64,000 nucleotides of DNA, from the NCBI GenBank assembly GCA_029860345.1, contig JAOUBJ010000007.1, positions 124,001 to 188,000 on the forward strand, given 5' to 3'. Origin of the DNA: Candidatus Zixiibacteriota bacterium. Lineage in GTDB: Bacteria; Zixibacteria; MSB-5A5; GN15; FEB-12. Both the position numbers and the translations under genes were made by a program. Of the stretch, positions 8,985-17,780 are shown one piece after another (position 1 is the first letter of the stretch; each line of letters opens with the position of its first letter). Under the pieces are notes generated by a model. It did not search any database and was not told the DNA's origin. It saw nothing but the letters and a program-made list of their open reading frames with translations.

Positions 8985-9428
8985 ATGCTGAGAAAGAAAA
9001 ACAGTCTGCTGGCAGCCCTGACTTTGGTGCTCGTGGCTGCGATGGGCATCGGATGCTCAACAGACAGTCTGCTCGGATCCAACGAAGGCACGACCAGCAA
9101 TCGGGCTGACATCCTGGCGGCGCCCGGCGACCTTGGTCGAACCAATAACTACACCTATTCCTACTACGGCCTCGTGATGAAAGTCGAGCCGAATGAGCGC
9201 GTGCTGGCTCTGGGTAAAGAAGAGCAAATGGTACTGGTCGACAAGAATGCACAGGCGTTCTTTATCCCCGACGGCAAAGAAATCCCGGACATCTTCGGCT
9301 TTATCGAAGAGGGGATGATAATGGGTTTTTACGGCAAAGCCCCCCGTACCAGGAATGAACTGCCGGTCATCGAACTGATTGAAGTGAAGAAAGACAGGCC
9401 GAACGCATCCATTGGAAACCAACAATAG
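8985..9428 (+). CDS. Small lipoprotein of unknown function
   Basis: The 147-residue protein has a lipoprotein signal with lipobox MGIGC and a GGAGG ribosome binding site. The mature part has a short linker and then a beta-rich domain (YSYYGLVMKVEPNERVLALG, EEQMVLVDKNAQAF, EGMIMGFYGKA). This layout of strand, turn and strand resembles one unit of the DUF5666-type domain in the next gene, so the two are probably related small envelope proteins. It is transcribed alone: a promoter-like block lies upstream and a terminator directly downstream. Function unknown. Confidence 0.75.
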   Translation: MLRKKNSLLAALTLVLVAAMGIGCSTDSLLGSNEGTTSNRADILAAPGDLGRTNNYTYSYYGLVMKVEPNERVLALGKEEQMVLVDKNAQAFFIPDGKEIPDIFGFIEEGMIMGFYGKAPRTRNELPVIELIEVKKDRPNASIGNQQ

Positions 9429-9458
9429 CATGTAGTAACCTCTGTGCTATCGGTCACT

Positions 9459-9488
9459 TAGCCCTGTCCTCCGGACAGGGCTATTTTT
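9459..9488 (+). terminator. Rho-independent terminator
   Basis: TAGCCCTGTCC and GGACAGGGCTA pair around a three-base loop and are followed by a run of T residues. It separates the two lipoprotein genes. Confidence 0.9.
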
Positions 9489-9499
9489 TTTCGATTTTC

Positions 9500-9536
9500 T
9501 GTACGAGAGGACGGGCTCACCGCTCTGTGTAATAAA
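9500..9536 (+). promoter_or_regulatory. Second copy of the promoter-like block
   Basis: TGTACGA, 16 bases, then CTCTGTGTAATAAA, nearly identical in both boxes to 8898-8934. It lies just after the terminator of the preceding gene, so it must start a new transcript for the DUF5666-type lipoprotein gene. Confidence 0.55.
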
Positions 9537-9580
9537 GAGAAAATGAATCAATGTACTCTACAAACATCAAGGAGACCACA

Positions 9581-10789
9581 ATGTCTAAAGTCAACCGATT
9601 CGCATTAACTGCAACCATGGGTTTGGCCCTGCTGGTCATGTTGGTTGCCGGTTGTTCCAAACAGTCACCGGTCGGTCCGTCGCTTTCGACCTCGGATGGA
9701 GAGTATTTTCTTCCTGACGGCGCCGCAACCGGTGGTGATGTCGATTTGTACGGACGAGTTGCCACTATTGATTCCGCATCCAGAATGATGACTCTGGTCG
9801 GCAACCCCACTAATATTGAGGTTGCCGCGGACGCTGAAGTCGTCTGGAAGGATGACGGTAACGAGATTCCCATCGATCTTTCCGAAATCAATCCCGGCGA
9901 CTCAGTCGACGTCCGAGGGACGATGACCGGTGGAAACAGCCTTCTGGCCGATCGAGTGCGGGTGCGCGCCAACGACACCCCGGAGAACGAGCTGGAGACA
10001 TCCGGAAGAGTAGAGACTGTCGATCCGGCGCTGCGGACGATTACCCTCGTCGGCGTCGCCTTACAGATCAACGTGGCAGCCGGAGCCGAGATAGTCCAGA
10101 AGCACTCGGGTGTTGAGACTGTCATTGAACTGTCCGACATTCTGCCGGGAGATTCTGTGGATATCAGGGGTGACGTGCAGACCGATGGTTCCCTTCTGGC
10201 CAACCGTGTTCGCGTGCGCGACGGTGACGATTTCCGCGCCGATCTGGAATTCTACGGAACTGTAACAGAGATCAATTACGCCGAGTCCTGGCTTACCGTT
10301 GACAGTCGAACCGAGAAGATATTCGTCGATTCCAACACCTCCATTTTTGTCAAGTCCGGCTCCGACCCAAATGGCGGTGCACTCGCAAAACGGGGTGGTG
10401 GGGACGATGATGATGACGACGGACATCTTCCAATCTACTTTGCTTTCGAGGATATCATGGTCGGTGACTCTCTTGAGGTCCATGCCAATGTGGTCAATGA
10501 GTCTACGCTGTATGCCGTGGCTATCGAAATCGAGGATGGCGCGGCCAACGACAATATGCAGGTGGAAGTAAAGGACACACTTGCAACTGTGGATGTTGAG
10601 GCGAGAACAATCACGCTCGTCGGACAGGCATGGACCGGTATTGTCAACGAGAACGCCGACTTACGAGGACTGAATGACGAGCTGTTGACCCTGGCCGACT
10701 TTGGTGCGGGAGAACTGGTCGAAGTCAAGGGATTCGCTCAGTCCGACGGCACCGTTTTGATTACACGCATGCACAAGGACAACAACTGA
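9581..10789 (+). CDS. Lipoprotein with three or four DUF5666-type repeats
   Basis: The 402-residue lipoprotein has lipobox LVAGC. Its mature part is a series of ~75-residue beta-barrel-like units, each starting with a (Y/S)GRV.T(I/V)D motif and ending in LLADRVRVR or a related string. Two units are clear, at about residues 45-125 and 130-205. Two more diverged ones follow, separated by an unusual aspartate run (GGGDDDDDDG, near residue 275). The ATG at 9581 has GGAGA nine bases upstream; the open frame from 9551 lacks the signal start. DUF5666 proteins are exported and of unknown function. No partner gene is attached; a terminator follows. Confidence 0.82.
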   Translation: MSKVNRFALTATMGLALLVMLVAGCSKQSPVGPSLSTSDGEYFLPDGAATGGDVDLYGRVATIDSASRMMTLVGNPTNIEVAADAEVVWKDDGNEIPIDLSEINPGDSVDVRGTMTGGNSLLADRVRVRANDTPENELETSGRVETVDPALRTITLVGVALQINVAAGAEIVQKHSGVETVIELSDILPGDSVDIRGDVQTDGSLLANRVRVRDGDDFRADLEFYGTVTEINYAESWLTVDSRTEKIFVDSNTSIFVKSGSDPNGGALAKRGGGDDDDDDGHLPIYFAFEDIMVGDSLEVHANVVNESTLYAVAIEIEDGAANDNMQVEVKDTLATVDVEARTITLVGQAWTGIVNENADLRGLNDELLTLADFGAGELVEVKGFAQSDGTVLITRMHKDNN

Positions 10790-10841
10790 CTGTTGTTTGA
10801 CTCATAAAACCTCGGCATGTTGCTTTGCCGATGTACCCATA

Positions 10842-10876
10842 GGACGGTCGGGTGCCTTGCCCGGCCGTCCCTTTTT
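10842..10876 (+). terminator. Rho-independent terminator
   Basis: GGACGGTCGGG and CCCGGCCGTCC pair (one G-T pair) around a seven-base loop and are followed by six T residues. It ends the DUF5666-type gene. Confidence 0.88.
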
Positions 10877-11104
10877 TGTGTTCGAGCATCACTGAGCCAA
10901 TACGACTGCAAGCGGTAGTAAACCTTCATCATTATGCAGCTGTCTTAACTGGCGAGTCTGGAAATGTTGTGTTCAAGGATCATTTCACCTCTATTCGTTT
11001 GCCGAAAAAAACGCGACCGTCCAGAAAGTTCTTTCGAAATCCGAATATTTGGTTATATCGTATGAACAGACTTGAGAACTTCGTGAATGACTCTTGGTAC
11101 TTAT
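10877..11104 (+). other. Leader region of the glucan locus
   Basis: Together with the terminator this makes a 315-base gap. I find no gene and no copy of the ACTTTGTTCG palindrome seen at 17684 and 36736. A promoter for the GH16-like gene should lie here but is not obvious. Confidence 0.35.
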
Positions 11105-12418
11105 ATGTCTAAAGACAGTGTATTGATAATCCTGCTTGTCTGTTTGGTTGTTCCGGTTTCCGTAACAGCACAATCCGATCCGTTACCGGACAGGACTCAC
11201 ATAGCCGTCGGTGTTGAGAATCCTATTATGTTTAATCTCCAATCTGTCATCGATGGCTGCTGTGTGGATATTCGAGGCAATATTGACGGAGATCCCTTGG
11301 ATCAGATCGATATCTCTGATCTTGTTTACCTGGTAGATTATATGTTCAGCGGTGGCCCGGAGCCGCCATGCATCGACGAGACCGATGTAGATGCCAGCGG
11401 TGGAATAGACATCAGCGATTTGGTGTACGTTGTTGACTATATGTTCACCGGCGGCCCACCGCCGGGTGCTTGTCCGTCTTTGATAAGTATCGTAGGACTT
11501 CAACCAGATGACGACACTGTAAACGGTACCGCGAACGTTCTGGATACGACACAGTTCCAGGTCGTCCTGTGGGCTAAGACCAATCAATGGTATGTTCAAC
11601 CGACAGTCGCAGACCCGTATACCCATATCCAAGGCGATGGCTCGTGGTCAAACTACACTCATCCATGGGATCGGATAGTAGCATTGCTGGTTGATTCGAG
11701 TTATCTCCCCGAATCTATTAGGGACTATCATCCATCATTGGATTCTGGAGTTATAGGCTGGGACGAATATCCCGGCAAATCGATTAGGTTTGTTAATTGG
11801 AGCAACTTTTGTTGGCAGGTCAAGACAGGCGATCTTGTCGGTCCCGGTCCGAATTATTTCTCAGATGATACTGCCAATGTTTGGATAGACCAACAAGGTC
11901 GAATGCATCTAAAAATCGACTCCCGTGACAGCAAATGGTATTGTGCGGAACTGGTTCTTGATCATTCACTGGGGTATGGTGTTTACTCATTCAAGCTTGA
12001 TTCGAGGGTTGACAGCTTAGACTTCAATACCATTTTGGGCTGTTTCGTTTACGAGACGACGAACCAGGAATTCGACATTGAGTTTTCGCAGAGGTTGGCA
12101 AACCCTTTCAATGCGCAGTTTGTAATCCAACCATGGTATACATCTGGAAATATCGAGTTCTTTAATATGCCGAACAGCACCCAGACATCCCATTCCTGGG
12201 AATGGCGCTCGGATAGTATTGTCTTCCAAAGCTGGAATGGACACGCTGATACTCCCACGCCCACCACATTAATCCACACCTGGACCTACACAGGCGAAGA
12301 CATCACGATACCGGGCGGTGAAAGGATGAGGTTTAATCTCTACCTCTATGGTGGAGACGCGCCGACTCAAGGAACCGGGGATGAAGTGATCATCACATCA
12401 TTTGAGTATTCTGAGTAA
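11105..12418 (+). CDS. Secreted GH16-like protein with dockerin-like repeats
   Basis: After a signal peptide (ending near VTA) the 437-residue protein has two dockerin-like calcium motifs at about residues 68-115. A linker domain follows (QWYVQPTVADPYTHIQGDGS onward). The C-terminal half looks like a GH16 jelly-roll: it has E322-F-D324-I-E326, the short E-x-D-x-E catalytic pattern of lichenase-type GH16, then a HSWEWRSDSIVFQSW strand typical of the fold. Laminarinase-type GH16 enzymes have a longer E-x-D-x-x-E pattern, as in the two other GH16 genes here. The start could also be the ATG at 11087. It probably cuts extracellular beta-glucan, but the rest of the active-site cleft is weakly conserved. 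Confidence 0.65.
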   Translation: MSKDSVLIILLVCLVVPVSVTAQSDPLPDRTHIAVGVENPIMFNLQSVIDGCCVDIRGNIDGDPLDQIDISDLVYLVDYMFSGGPEPPCIDETDVDASGGIDISDLVYVVDYMFTGGPPPGACPSLISIVGLQPDDDTVNGTANVLDTTQFQVVLWAKTNQWYVQPTVADPYTHIQGDGSWSNYTHPWDRIVALLVDSSYLPESIRDYHPSLDSGVIGWDEYPGKSIRFVNWSNFCWQVKTGDLVGPGPNYFSDDTANVWIDQQGRMHLKIDSRDSKWYCAELVLDHSLGYGVYSFKLDSRVDSLDFNTILGCFVYETTNQEFDIEFSQRLANPFNAQFVIQPWYTSGNIEFFNMPNSTQTSHSWEWRSDSIVFQSWNGHADTPTPTTLIHTWTYTGEDITIPGGERMRFNLYLYGGDAPTQGTGDEVIITSFEYSE

Positions 12419-12687
12419 TCAAAGGTCACCTCTTTACAATGACCAACCCTCAAGGGTCAGGATAATTTGCCTAAACCGACATCCTCTTGTTATATTGGCA
12501 AGCGATAACTGGGTCTTGGATTCCGGCACCAGTTGTGAGAAGACAAACAGAGGAAAGCGAAGTTGGACTACCGTTCTGTTTCATTGCGTAGAAAAGAAAA
12601 CCCTGCTGGGGCAAGACAGGCATCCATCGCAGTCCACAGGTAGCGCTTTCAATTCATAATCGACAAGACAAGACGAGAGGCAAACCT

Positions 12688-15600
12688 TTGGAGCACTCTG
12701 ATACAAATAAATCGCGGTACTACCTGAATGAAGATGGTGAGTTTATCATCACCGATTATAACTCATCAAAACCGTTTTCAAGTTTTTTCCCCGGCATTGC
12801 CGGAGTGAACGGAATTCCCATGTGGGTTTTCTACGTAAACCGTGGGCAGTGTATCTCCAGCATGGGGATTCAGGACAAAGACCATTCCATCATGGAGTTC
12901 CTGCCGGCAAACTGGGCCTATAATCTGGTAGCCAGACAAGGCTTCAGAACATTTATCAAGCTATCCGATGATTCGTCATGCAGCTATTATGAGCCGTTCC
13001 AGAGTCACTATATTGATAGGCAGCTGAAACGAACTCAGCGAATGATTATTGCACCATCGCATTTAACACTTGAAGAGGTCAATCATTCACTGAATCTGAA
13101 ATTCTCGGTCGAGTATTTCACCGTCCCCCAAGACAATTACGCCGGTCTTGTACGAACGCTGCGCATTGACAATTTGGGCCCCGACTCGGTCGCTTTGGAC
13201 GGACTGGACGGGTTACCCTTGATTGTTCCGTATGGTGTTGATAATTTTTGTCTGAAGAATATGAGACGAACAATCGAGGCTTTTGTCGAAGTCAGCAATT
13301 TTTGTGAAAAGGTACCCTTCTTCAGGAGTAAAGTGGAGCCGGACGATCGAGCCGATGTCATGCGGATTACGAGGGGGAACTTCTATGTCGGTTTTGAAAC
13401 AGACGGATCAGATACAAATATAATCGCACCAATTGTCGACCCGACCAGAATCTTCGGGACCCAAAGCGACCTGAGTTATCCTAAGAGATTTCTGGCGGTG
13501 TCAGCGGAAGAGGTTTTCAACGATCAAATCCTGGAAAACCAACTCCCATGTGCTATGGGCCTATTTCGTGCCACAATCCCGGCGGGGGAGAGTTACACTT
13601 ACACTTCGATCATTGGCCATGCTTCATCCATTCAGGAATTGAACGGGATGGTTCCACATATTGCCAGTCGAGATTACGCAGAATCAAAAGCACAAACAAA
13701 TCAGGAGATCGTACAGACACTGACTCAGAATAATCTAATCTGTAGCAGTGAACCTACGCTGGATCACTATGTCAGGCAGAATTTCCTGGACAATGTCATG
13801 AGGGGTGGCCTTCCCTATACGATAGATGGAGATAAGGCCCGTTCAACGCTTTATCTGTATTCTCGCAAGCATGGCGATATGGAAAGAGATTACAATGACT
13901 TTCGTCTCATGCCAACTTATTACTCACAGGGAAACGGGAATTTCCGTGACATTAACCAAAATCGCCGCTCCGATGTGCTGTTTAATCCGGATATTCAAGA
14001 ATACAATGTGGAATACTTCTATAACCTGATCCAACTTGACGGTTTCAATCCGCTTGTTTTAGGAGAGATCTACTTCGCAGTTGGGGACAGGGACAAATTG
14101 TACTCTATCTTAGAGAAGTTCATAGAGGCCGAACATGTACAAACTGTCAAGTCCTTCTTCGATGAGTCCTTTACTCCTGGGGAATTGTTAGTATTCCTCG
14201 ATGAGCAGGATATTGCGCTTGGCGCCGACTCGGAGATATTTCTCGGAGAGATTCTCGACCATTGCCGCAGAATCTGTGACCCCGACCATGGCGAAGGTTT
14301 TTGGACCGATCACTGGACTTACAATCTGGATCTATTGGAAAACTACTTAGCCGTTTATCCGGACAAATTCCCAAATCTGCTGTTTTGGAAGAAGACGTTT
14401 TCTTTTTATGATAATCCGCATCGCGTGCTGCCCCGCGAAGATAAATATGTTCTTTGGGAACAGAATGCGATGCAACTCGGCGCCGTGGTCCTGGACGAGG
14501 AAAAAGAAAGACTGATTGAGAATCGGGATCAGAATCCTAATCAGGTTCGCATCCAATCGGGCACGGGTGACGTCTACTACACATCACTGTTCAATAAGAT
14601 ACTGTGTCTGATAGTCAATAAGCTGGCTTCTCTGGATCCCGAAGGAGTCGGTGTGGAAATGGAAGCTGGAAAACCAAGCTGGTATGACGCACTTAATGGA
14701 TTACCTGGTTTATTCGGATCGAGTATTAGCGAATCGCTGGAGATCAAGCGGCACATTCTGTTTCTTATAGACAAGCTTCATGAGTCGAAGATTGATATTG
14801 AGGAGATAGCTATCTTCGAGGAGTTGAGTGAGTTCATGGAGACAGTACATGACATTCTCACACGTAACCTCTCACCATTCGAGTTCTGGGACAGCGCTTC
14901 AACAGCCAAAGAACATTACCGTGAGAAGATAAGAATGGGGATTAGCGGAAAAGAGACAACGGTCGAGTTTGTCAGGATTAGAGATTTCTTCGCGGCTGCT
15001 CTGGGCAAATTGAACGAAGGTATTGAAAAAGCACGAGATCAGGAAAGTAATACTCTATTCACGTATTTTTGTTATGATGTGACTGGTTACCAGATGTTGG
15101 AGACCACAGATTCTCACGGTGAGAAGAAGCCGAAATACAATGCCAATGGGCAACCGTGTATAAAGGCTTTGGAATTCAAACAAGTCGCATTGCCTCTGTT
15201 TCTGGAAGGGCCGGTGCATTATCTGAAGTGTCTCACTGATATGAAAGAGGCTAAGGAATTTGCTGCAAGTGTCAAGGCGAGTGGATTATATGATAGTCCT
15301 TTGAAGATGTACAAAGTCAATGCATCACTGTCGGACCAGCCGTTGGAGATTGGGCGCGCCAGAGTTTTTTCACCTGGTTGGCTGGAAAATGAATCAATCT
15401 GGCTTCACATGGAATACAAATATCTGCTTGAACTGTTGCGCGCCGGGCTCTACTCTGAGTTCTTTCAGGAGTTCAAGAACGTATGCATACCGTTCTTGAA
15501 TCCGGATGTATATGGCAGGTCTCTTTTGGAAAACTCGTCTTTCATTGTCAGCAGTGCCCACCCCGACCAGTCAATCCATGGAAACGGTTTTGTGGCACGA

Positions 15601-16014
15601 TTAAGCGGGGCGACTGCCGAGTTCATTCACATCGTGCAACTGATGGCAGTAGGTCCCCGGCCTTTCCGGCTCAGCCCCAAAGGAGAGCTGCAACTTGGTC
15701 TCAACCTTTCCCTGCCTGGGTGGCTTTTCACTCAAGAAACGCGAAAGATAAGACTGTTCAGACAGAATCAATGGCAAGAAGTTGAACTGCCGGCCAGAAC
15801 CTTCACCTTTATGTTTCTTGGTAAAATCCTGGTCACCTACCACAACATCGAACTGAAAGACACATACGGTGCGGCCGGAGTGACACCTGCCGAATGGAGA
15901 ATAGCAGATAAAAGTGGGATTATTCAAACATTCAACACCGAGACCTTGAGCGGAGAAATAGCCTATAACATTCGTGAAAGAAAGGTCGACAAAATAGACA
16001 TAGTGCTCCGTTAA
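12688..16014 (+). CDS. Cytoplasmic beta-glucan phosphorylase (GH94/GH149/GH161 type)
   Basis: This is a 1108-residue protein with no signal peptide. The N-terminal YYLNEDGEFIITDYNSSKPF and FFPGIAGVNGIPMWVFYVNR segments resemble cellobiose-phosphorylase relatives. The length and these motifs fit the long beta-1,3-glucan phosphorylases of GH149 or GH161 better than GH94, which is nearer 800 residues. A likely catalytic acid is the Asp in GFWTDHWTYNLDLL at about residue 535. Phosphorylases of this kind release glucose 1-phosphate from oligosaccharides inside the cell. The start is TTG with GAGAGG eight bases upstream; no ATG fits better. The surrounding GH16, GH17 and GH3 genes favour laminari-oligosaccharides as substrate. 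The family assignment is from memory of motifs and needs an HMM search. Confidence 0.7.
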   Translation: MEHSDTNKSRYYLNEDGEFIITDYNSSKPFSSFFPGIAGVNGIPMWVFYVNRGQCISSMGIQDKDHSIMEFLPANWAYNLVARQGFRTFIKLSDDSSCSYYEPFQSHYIDRQLKRTQRMIIAPSHLTLEEVNHSLNLKFSVEYFTVPQDNYAGLVRTLRIDNLGPDSVALDGLDGLPLIVPYGVDNFCLKNMRRTIEAFVEVSNFCEKVPFFRSKVEPDDRADVMRITRGNFYVGFETDGSDTNIIAPIVDPTRIFGTQSDLSYPKRFLAVSAEEVFNDQILENQLPCAMGLFRATIPAGESYTYTSIIGHASSIQELNGMVPHIASRDYAESKAQTNQEIVQTLTQNNLICSSEPTLDHYVRQNFLDNVMRGGLPYTIDGDKARSTLYLYSRKHGDMERDYNDFRLMPTYYSQGNGNFRDINQNRRSDVLFNPDIQEYNVEYFYNLIQLDGFNPLVLGEIYFAVGDRDKLYSILEKFIEAEHVQTVKSFFDESFTPGELLVFLDEQDIALGADSEIFLGEILDHCRRICDPDHGEGFWTDHWTYNLDLLENYLAVYPDKFPNLLFWKKTFSFYDNPHRVLPREDKYVLWEQNAMQLGAVVLDEEKERLIENRDQNPNQVRIQSGTGDVYYTSLFNKILCLIVNKLASLDPEGVGVEMEAGKPSWYDALNGLPGLFGSSISESLEIKRHILFLIDKLHESKIDIEEIAIFEELSEFMETVHDILTRNLSPFEFWDSASTAKEHYREKIRMGISGKETTVEFVRIRDFFAAALGKLNEGIEKARDQESNTLFTYFCYDVTGYQMLETTDSHGEKKPKYNANGQPCIKALEFKQVALPLFLEGPVHYLKCLTDMKEAKEFAASVKASGLYDSPLKMYKVNASLSDQPLEIGRARVFSPGWLENESIWLHMEYKYLLELLRAGLYSEFFQEFKNVCIPFLNPDVYGRSLLENSSFIVSSAHPDQSIHGNGFVARLSGATAEFIHIVQLMAVGPRPFRLSPKGELQLGLNLSLPGWLFTQETRKIRLFRQNQWQEVELPARTFTFMFLGKILVTYHNIELKDTYGAAGVTPAEWRIADKSGIIQTFNTETLSGEIAYNIRERKVDKIDIVLR

Positions 16015-16203
16015 TCTATTCGTTGGCAAGGGAGATGATTGTTAAAGACTGGTAAATGGGATATAACCGTGACAGCCGATGAAAACCATTGCCATCGCAG
16101 CAACTCTGGTTTAAATTCAGATAATAATTGTCGGGTATGTTTCCGGCTTCTACTATTAGGCCAATTCGTTGTTTGCCAGGTGAGTCTTATAGGATGAATA
16201 CTC

Positions 16204-17325
16204 GTGAATTTCATTACAAACGTTGTTTTGCGTTTTCCCGTAATCGCTGCAATGATTTTGCTCGCTTGCAACCAGAATGAGTCGAACGCAGATCACAAAG
16301 AACCGCAGTCAGTCATGACAAAGCTCATAACCGAACTGGAATCCGGCCTTTCACAAAAGAGGGAAGAGCCATTTGAAATACGTTCTTTCAAACCGTATCT
16401 GGGAGATGTTTGGATAGGGAATGCTGTCGCGTATGGTTGCTATCGGGCCGGTCAGGCTCCGGGACAGAAGGGCCCCGCCGATGAAGAAATTCTGGAAGAC
16501 CTGAACATCATGGCTAAACATTGGAATCTGATAAGGGTCTATGGTGCGGACCGTGATACCAAGCGCATCCTTCGACTGATCGAGACTCACAAACTGCCTA
16601 TCAAGGTGATCCAGGGTATCTGGTTGGAGCCGGAAGAAAACGATCCCGAAAAGAAGAAATCTAACATTGAGCAGGTTACCCTTGGTGTCGAACTGGCAAA
16701 TGAGTATCCAGATATCGTAGTCGCCATAAGTGTGGCCAATGAAACGCAGGTGTTCTGGTCAGGGCATAAGATGAATCCCGAAATCCTGATACGATATACC
16801 CGTGCCGTTCGAAGCAATGTCTCTGTGCCGGTGACGACAGCTGATGACTACCTCTATTGGAACAAGCCTGAAAGTAAACAGGTGGCTGACGAAATCGACT
16901 TTGTCTTTACTCATATACACCCCCTGTGGAACGGAAAGTCGCTGGAGGATGGCATCAGTTGGATGGACGGGGTTTATCATGAACTTCAGGAAGTGCATCC
17001 CGACCGTATGATTGTACTCGGCGAGACCGGCTGGGCCACCGATTACAATGCCAACAAGACCGGACCCGGTGAGCAAGGCACACTGATAAAAGGGAAAGTC
17101 GACATAGCCGCCCAAGCCACGTTCCTGATCCAAATGAACCAGTGGATCGAGTCAAATCAGGTTACTACCTTCCTTTTTGAAGCCTTCGACGAATCCTGGA
17201 AAGGTGGCGGCGAGGATTCCCCGCCAAATGAGGTTGAAAAGCATTGGGGAGTCTATAACGAGGATCGTACTCCGAAAGAGTCATTTCTCAAGTCTCTGCC
17301 GCATCACCGCAAGGTTTTGGATTAG
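16204..17325 (+). CDS. GH17-like glucanase or glucanosyltransferase lipoprotein
   Basis: The 373-residue protein starts with GTG and has a lipobox (LLAC, Cys22), so it is lipid-anchored. The mature domain is a beta/alpha barrel of the GH17 kind. It has the first-strand region around VAYGCYRAGQ, NLIRVYGADRDT, the acid/base Glu180 in SVANET and the nucleophile Glu274 in LGETGWATD. GH17 members cut or rearrange beta-1,3-glucans. The barrel is slightly longer than average, and a YNANKTGPGEQGT loop after the nucleophile is not familiar. It sits 190 bases after the phosphorylase gene, so it may be the last gene of that operon. Endo-glucanase versus transferase activity cannot be told from sequence. 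Confidence 0.78.
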   Translation: MNFITNVVLRFPVIAAMILLACNQNESNADHKEPQSVMTKLITELESGLSQKREEPFEIRSFKPYLGDVWIGNAVAYGCYRAGQAPGQKGPADEEILEDLNIMAKHWNLIRVYGADRDTKRILRLIETHKLPIKVIQGIWLEPEENDPEKKKSNIEQVTLGVELANEYPDIVVAISVANETQVFWSGHKMNPEILIRYTRAVRSNVSVPVTTADDYLYWNKPESKQVADEIDFVFTHIHPLWNGKSLEDGISWMDGVYHELQEVHPDRMIVLGETGWATDYNANKTGPGEQGTLIKGKVDIAAQATFLIQMNQWIESNQVTTFLFEAFDESWKGGGEDSPPNEVEKHWGVYNEDRTPKESFLKSLPHHRKVLD

Positions 17326-17659
17326 GGTGCTTGCCTGGCGTTCACACTGTCAGCCTGGAAGAAACTGAAGATAGTCTATCTGAAGTAAACGGACTAATCA
17401 GGTCGCATTTAGCCATAATGCGCCCTAACTTCTTGTGCCGCAACATGGATACGAGATTCGACTCCCCTTGTCTCCATTGATTACTATCCCAACACAAAAA
17501 AAGCCACGAAACCGCAATACAGCCTAAAGCCTCAAGCAAATCCGAGTCGCCAATCATAATCGGTTGTTATAATTGGACTTAGCCGCCGCCCCACTGTCTG
17601 TCCGGGCTGCCCAGAGGCTCGCCTCATCAGAATCGGAATTTAACTGTTGAAATATCCTA
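17326..17659 (+). other. Gap between GH17 gene and array operon promoter
   Basis: No gene, tRNA or terminator-grade hairpin is visible in these 334 bases. The GH17 transcript presumably ends here. The promoter and operator of the next operon follow at once. Confidence 0.4.
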
Positions 17660-17708
17660 TTGACAAAATCCGGATTATCTTTTACTTTGTTCGGGAGTCG
17701 AACAAAGT
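17660..17708 (+). promoter_or_regulatory. Promoter with overlapping 25-base palindromic operator
   Basis: TTGACA at 17660-17665, a 17-base spacer and TACTTT at 17683-17688 form a good sigma-70-type promoter. The -10 overlaps a perfect inverted repeat: ACTTTGTTCG (17684-17693), GGAGT, CGAACAAAGT (17699-17708). A repressor bound here would block RNA polymerase. The same arrangement occurs on the minus strand at 36736-36784. The ROK regulator in this operon is the likely ligand-controlled binder (inference). Confidence 0.85.
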
Positions 17709-17780
17709 GGGAAGTTGTGAGAGCGAATTCTGTTAGTCCGTTCTCGATTTCTCACGGTAAATCTTTCCAAGGAGGAAAAG

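Noticed and set aside
17684-17708. Reading the ACTTTGTTCG palindrome as a transcription terminator.
   Set aside because: It has no T tract, lies inside a good promoter, and recurs in the same promoter position on the other strand at 36736. An operator explains it better.
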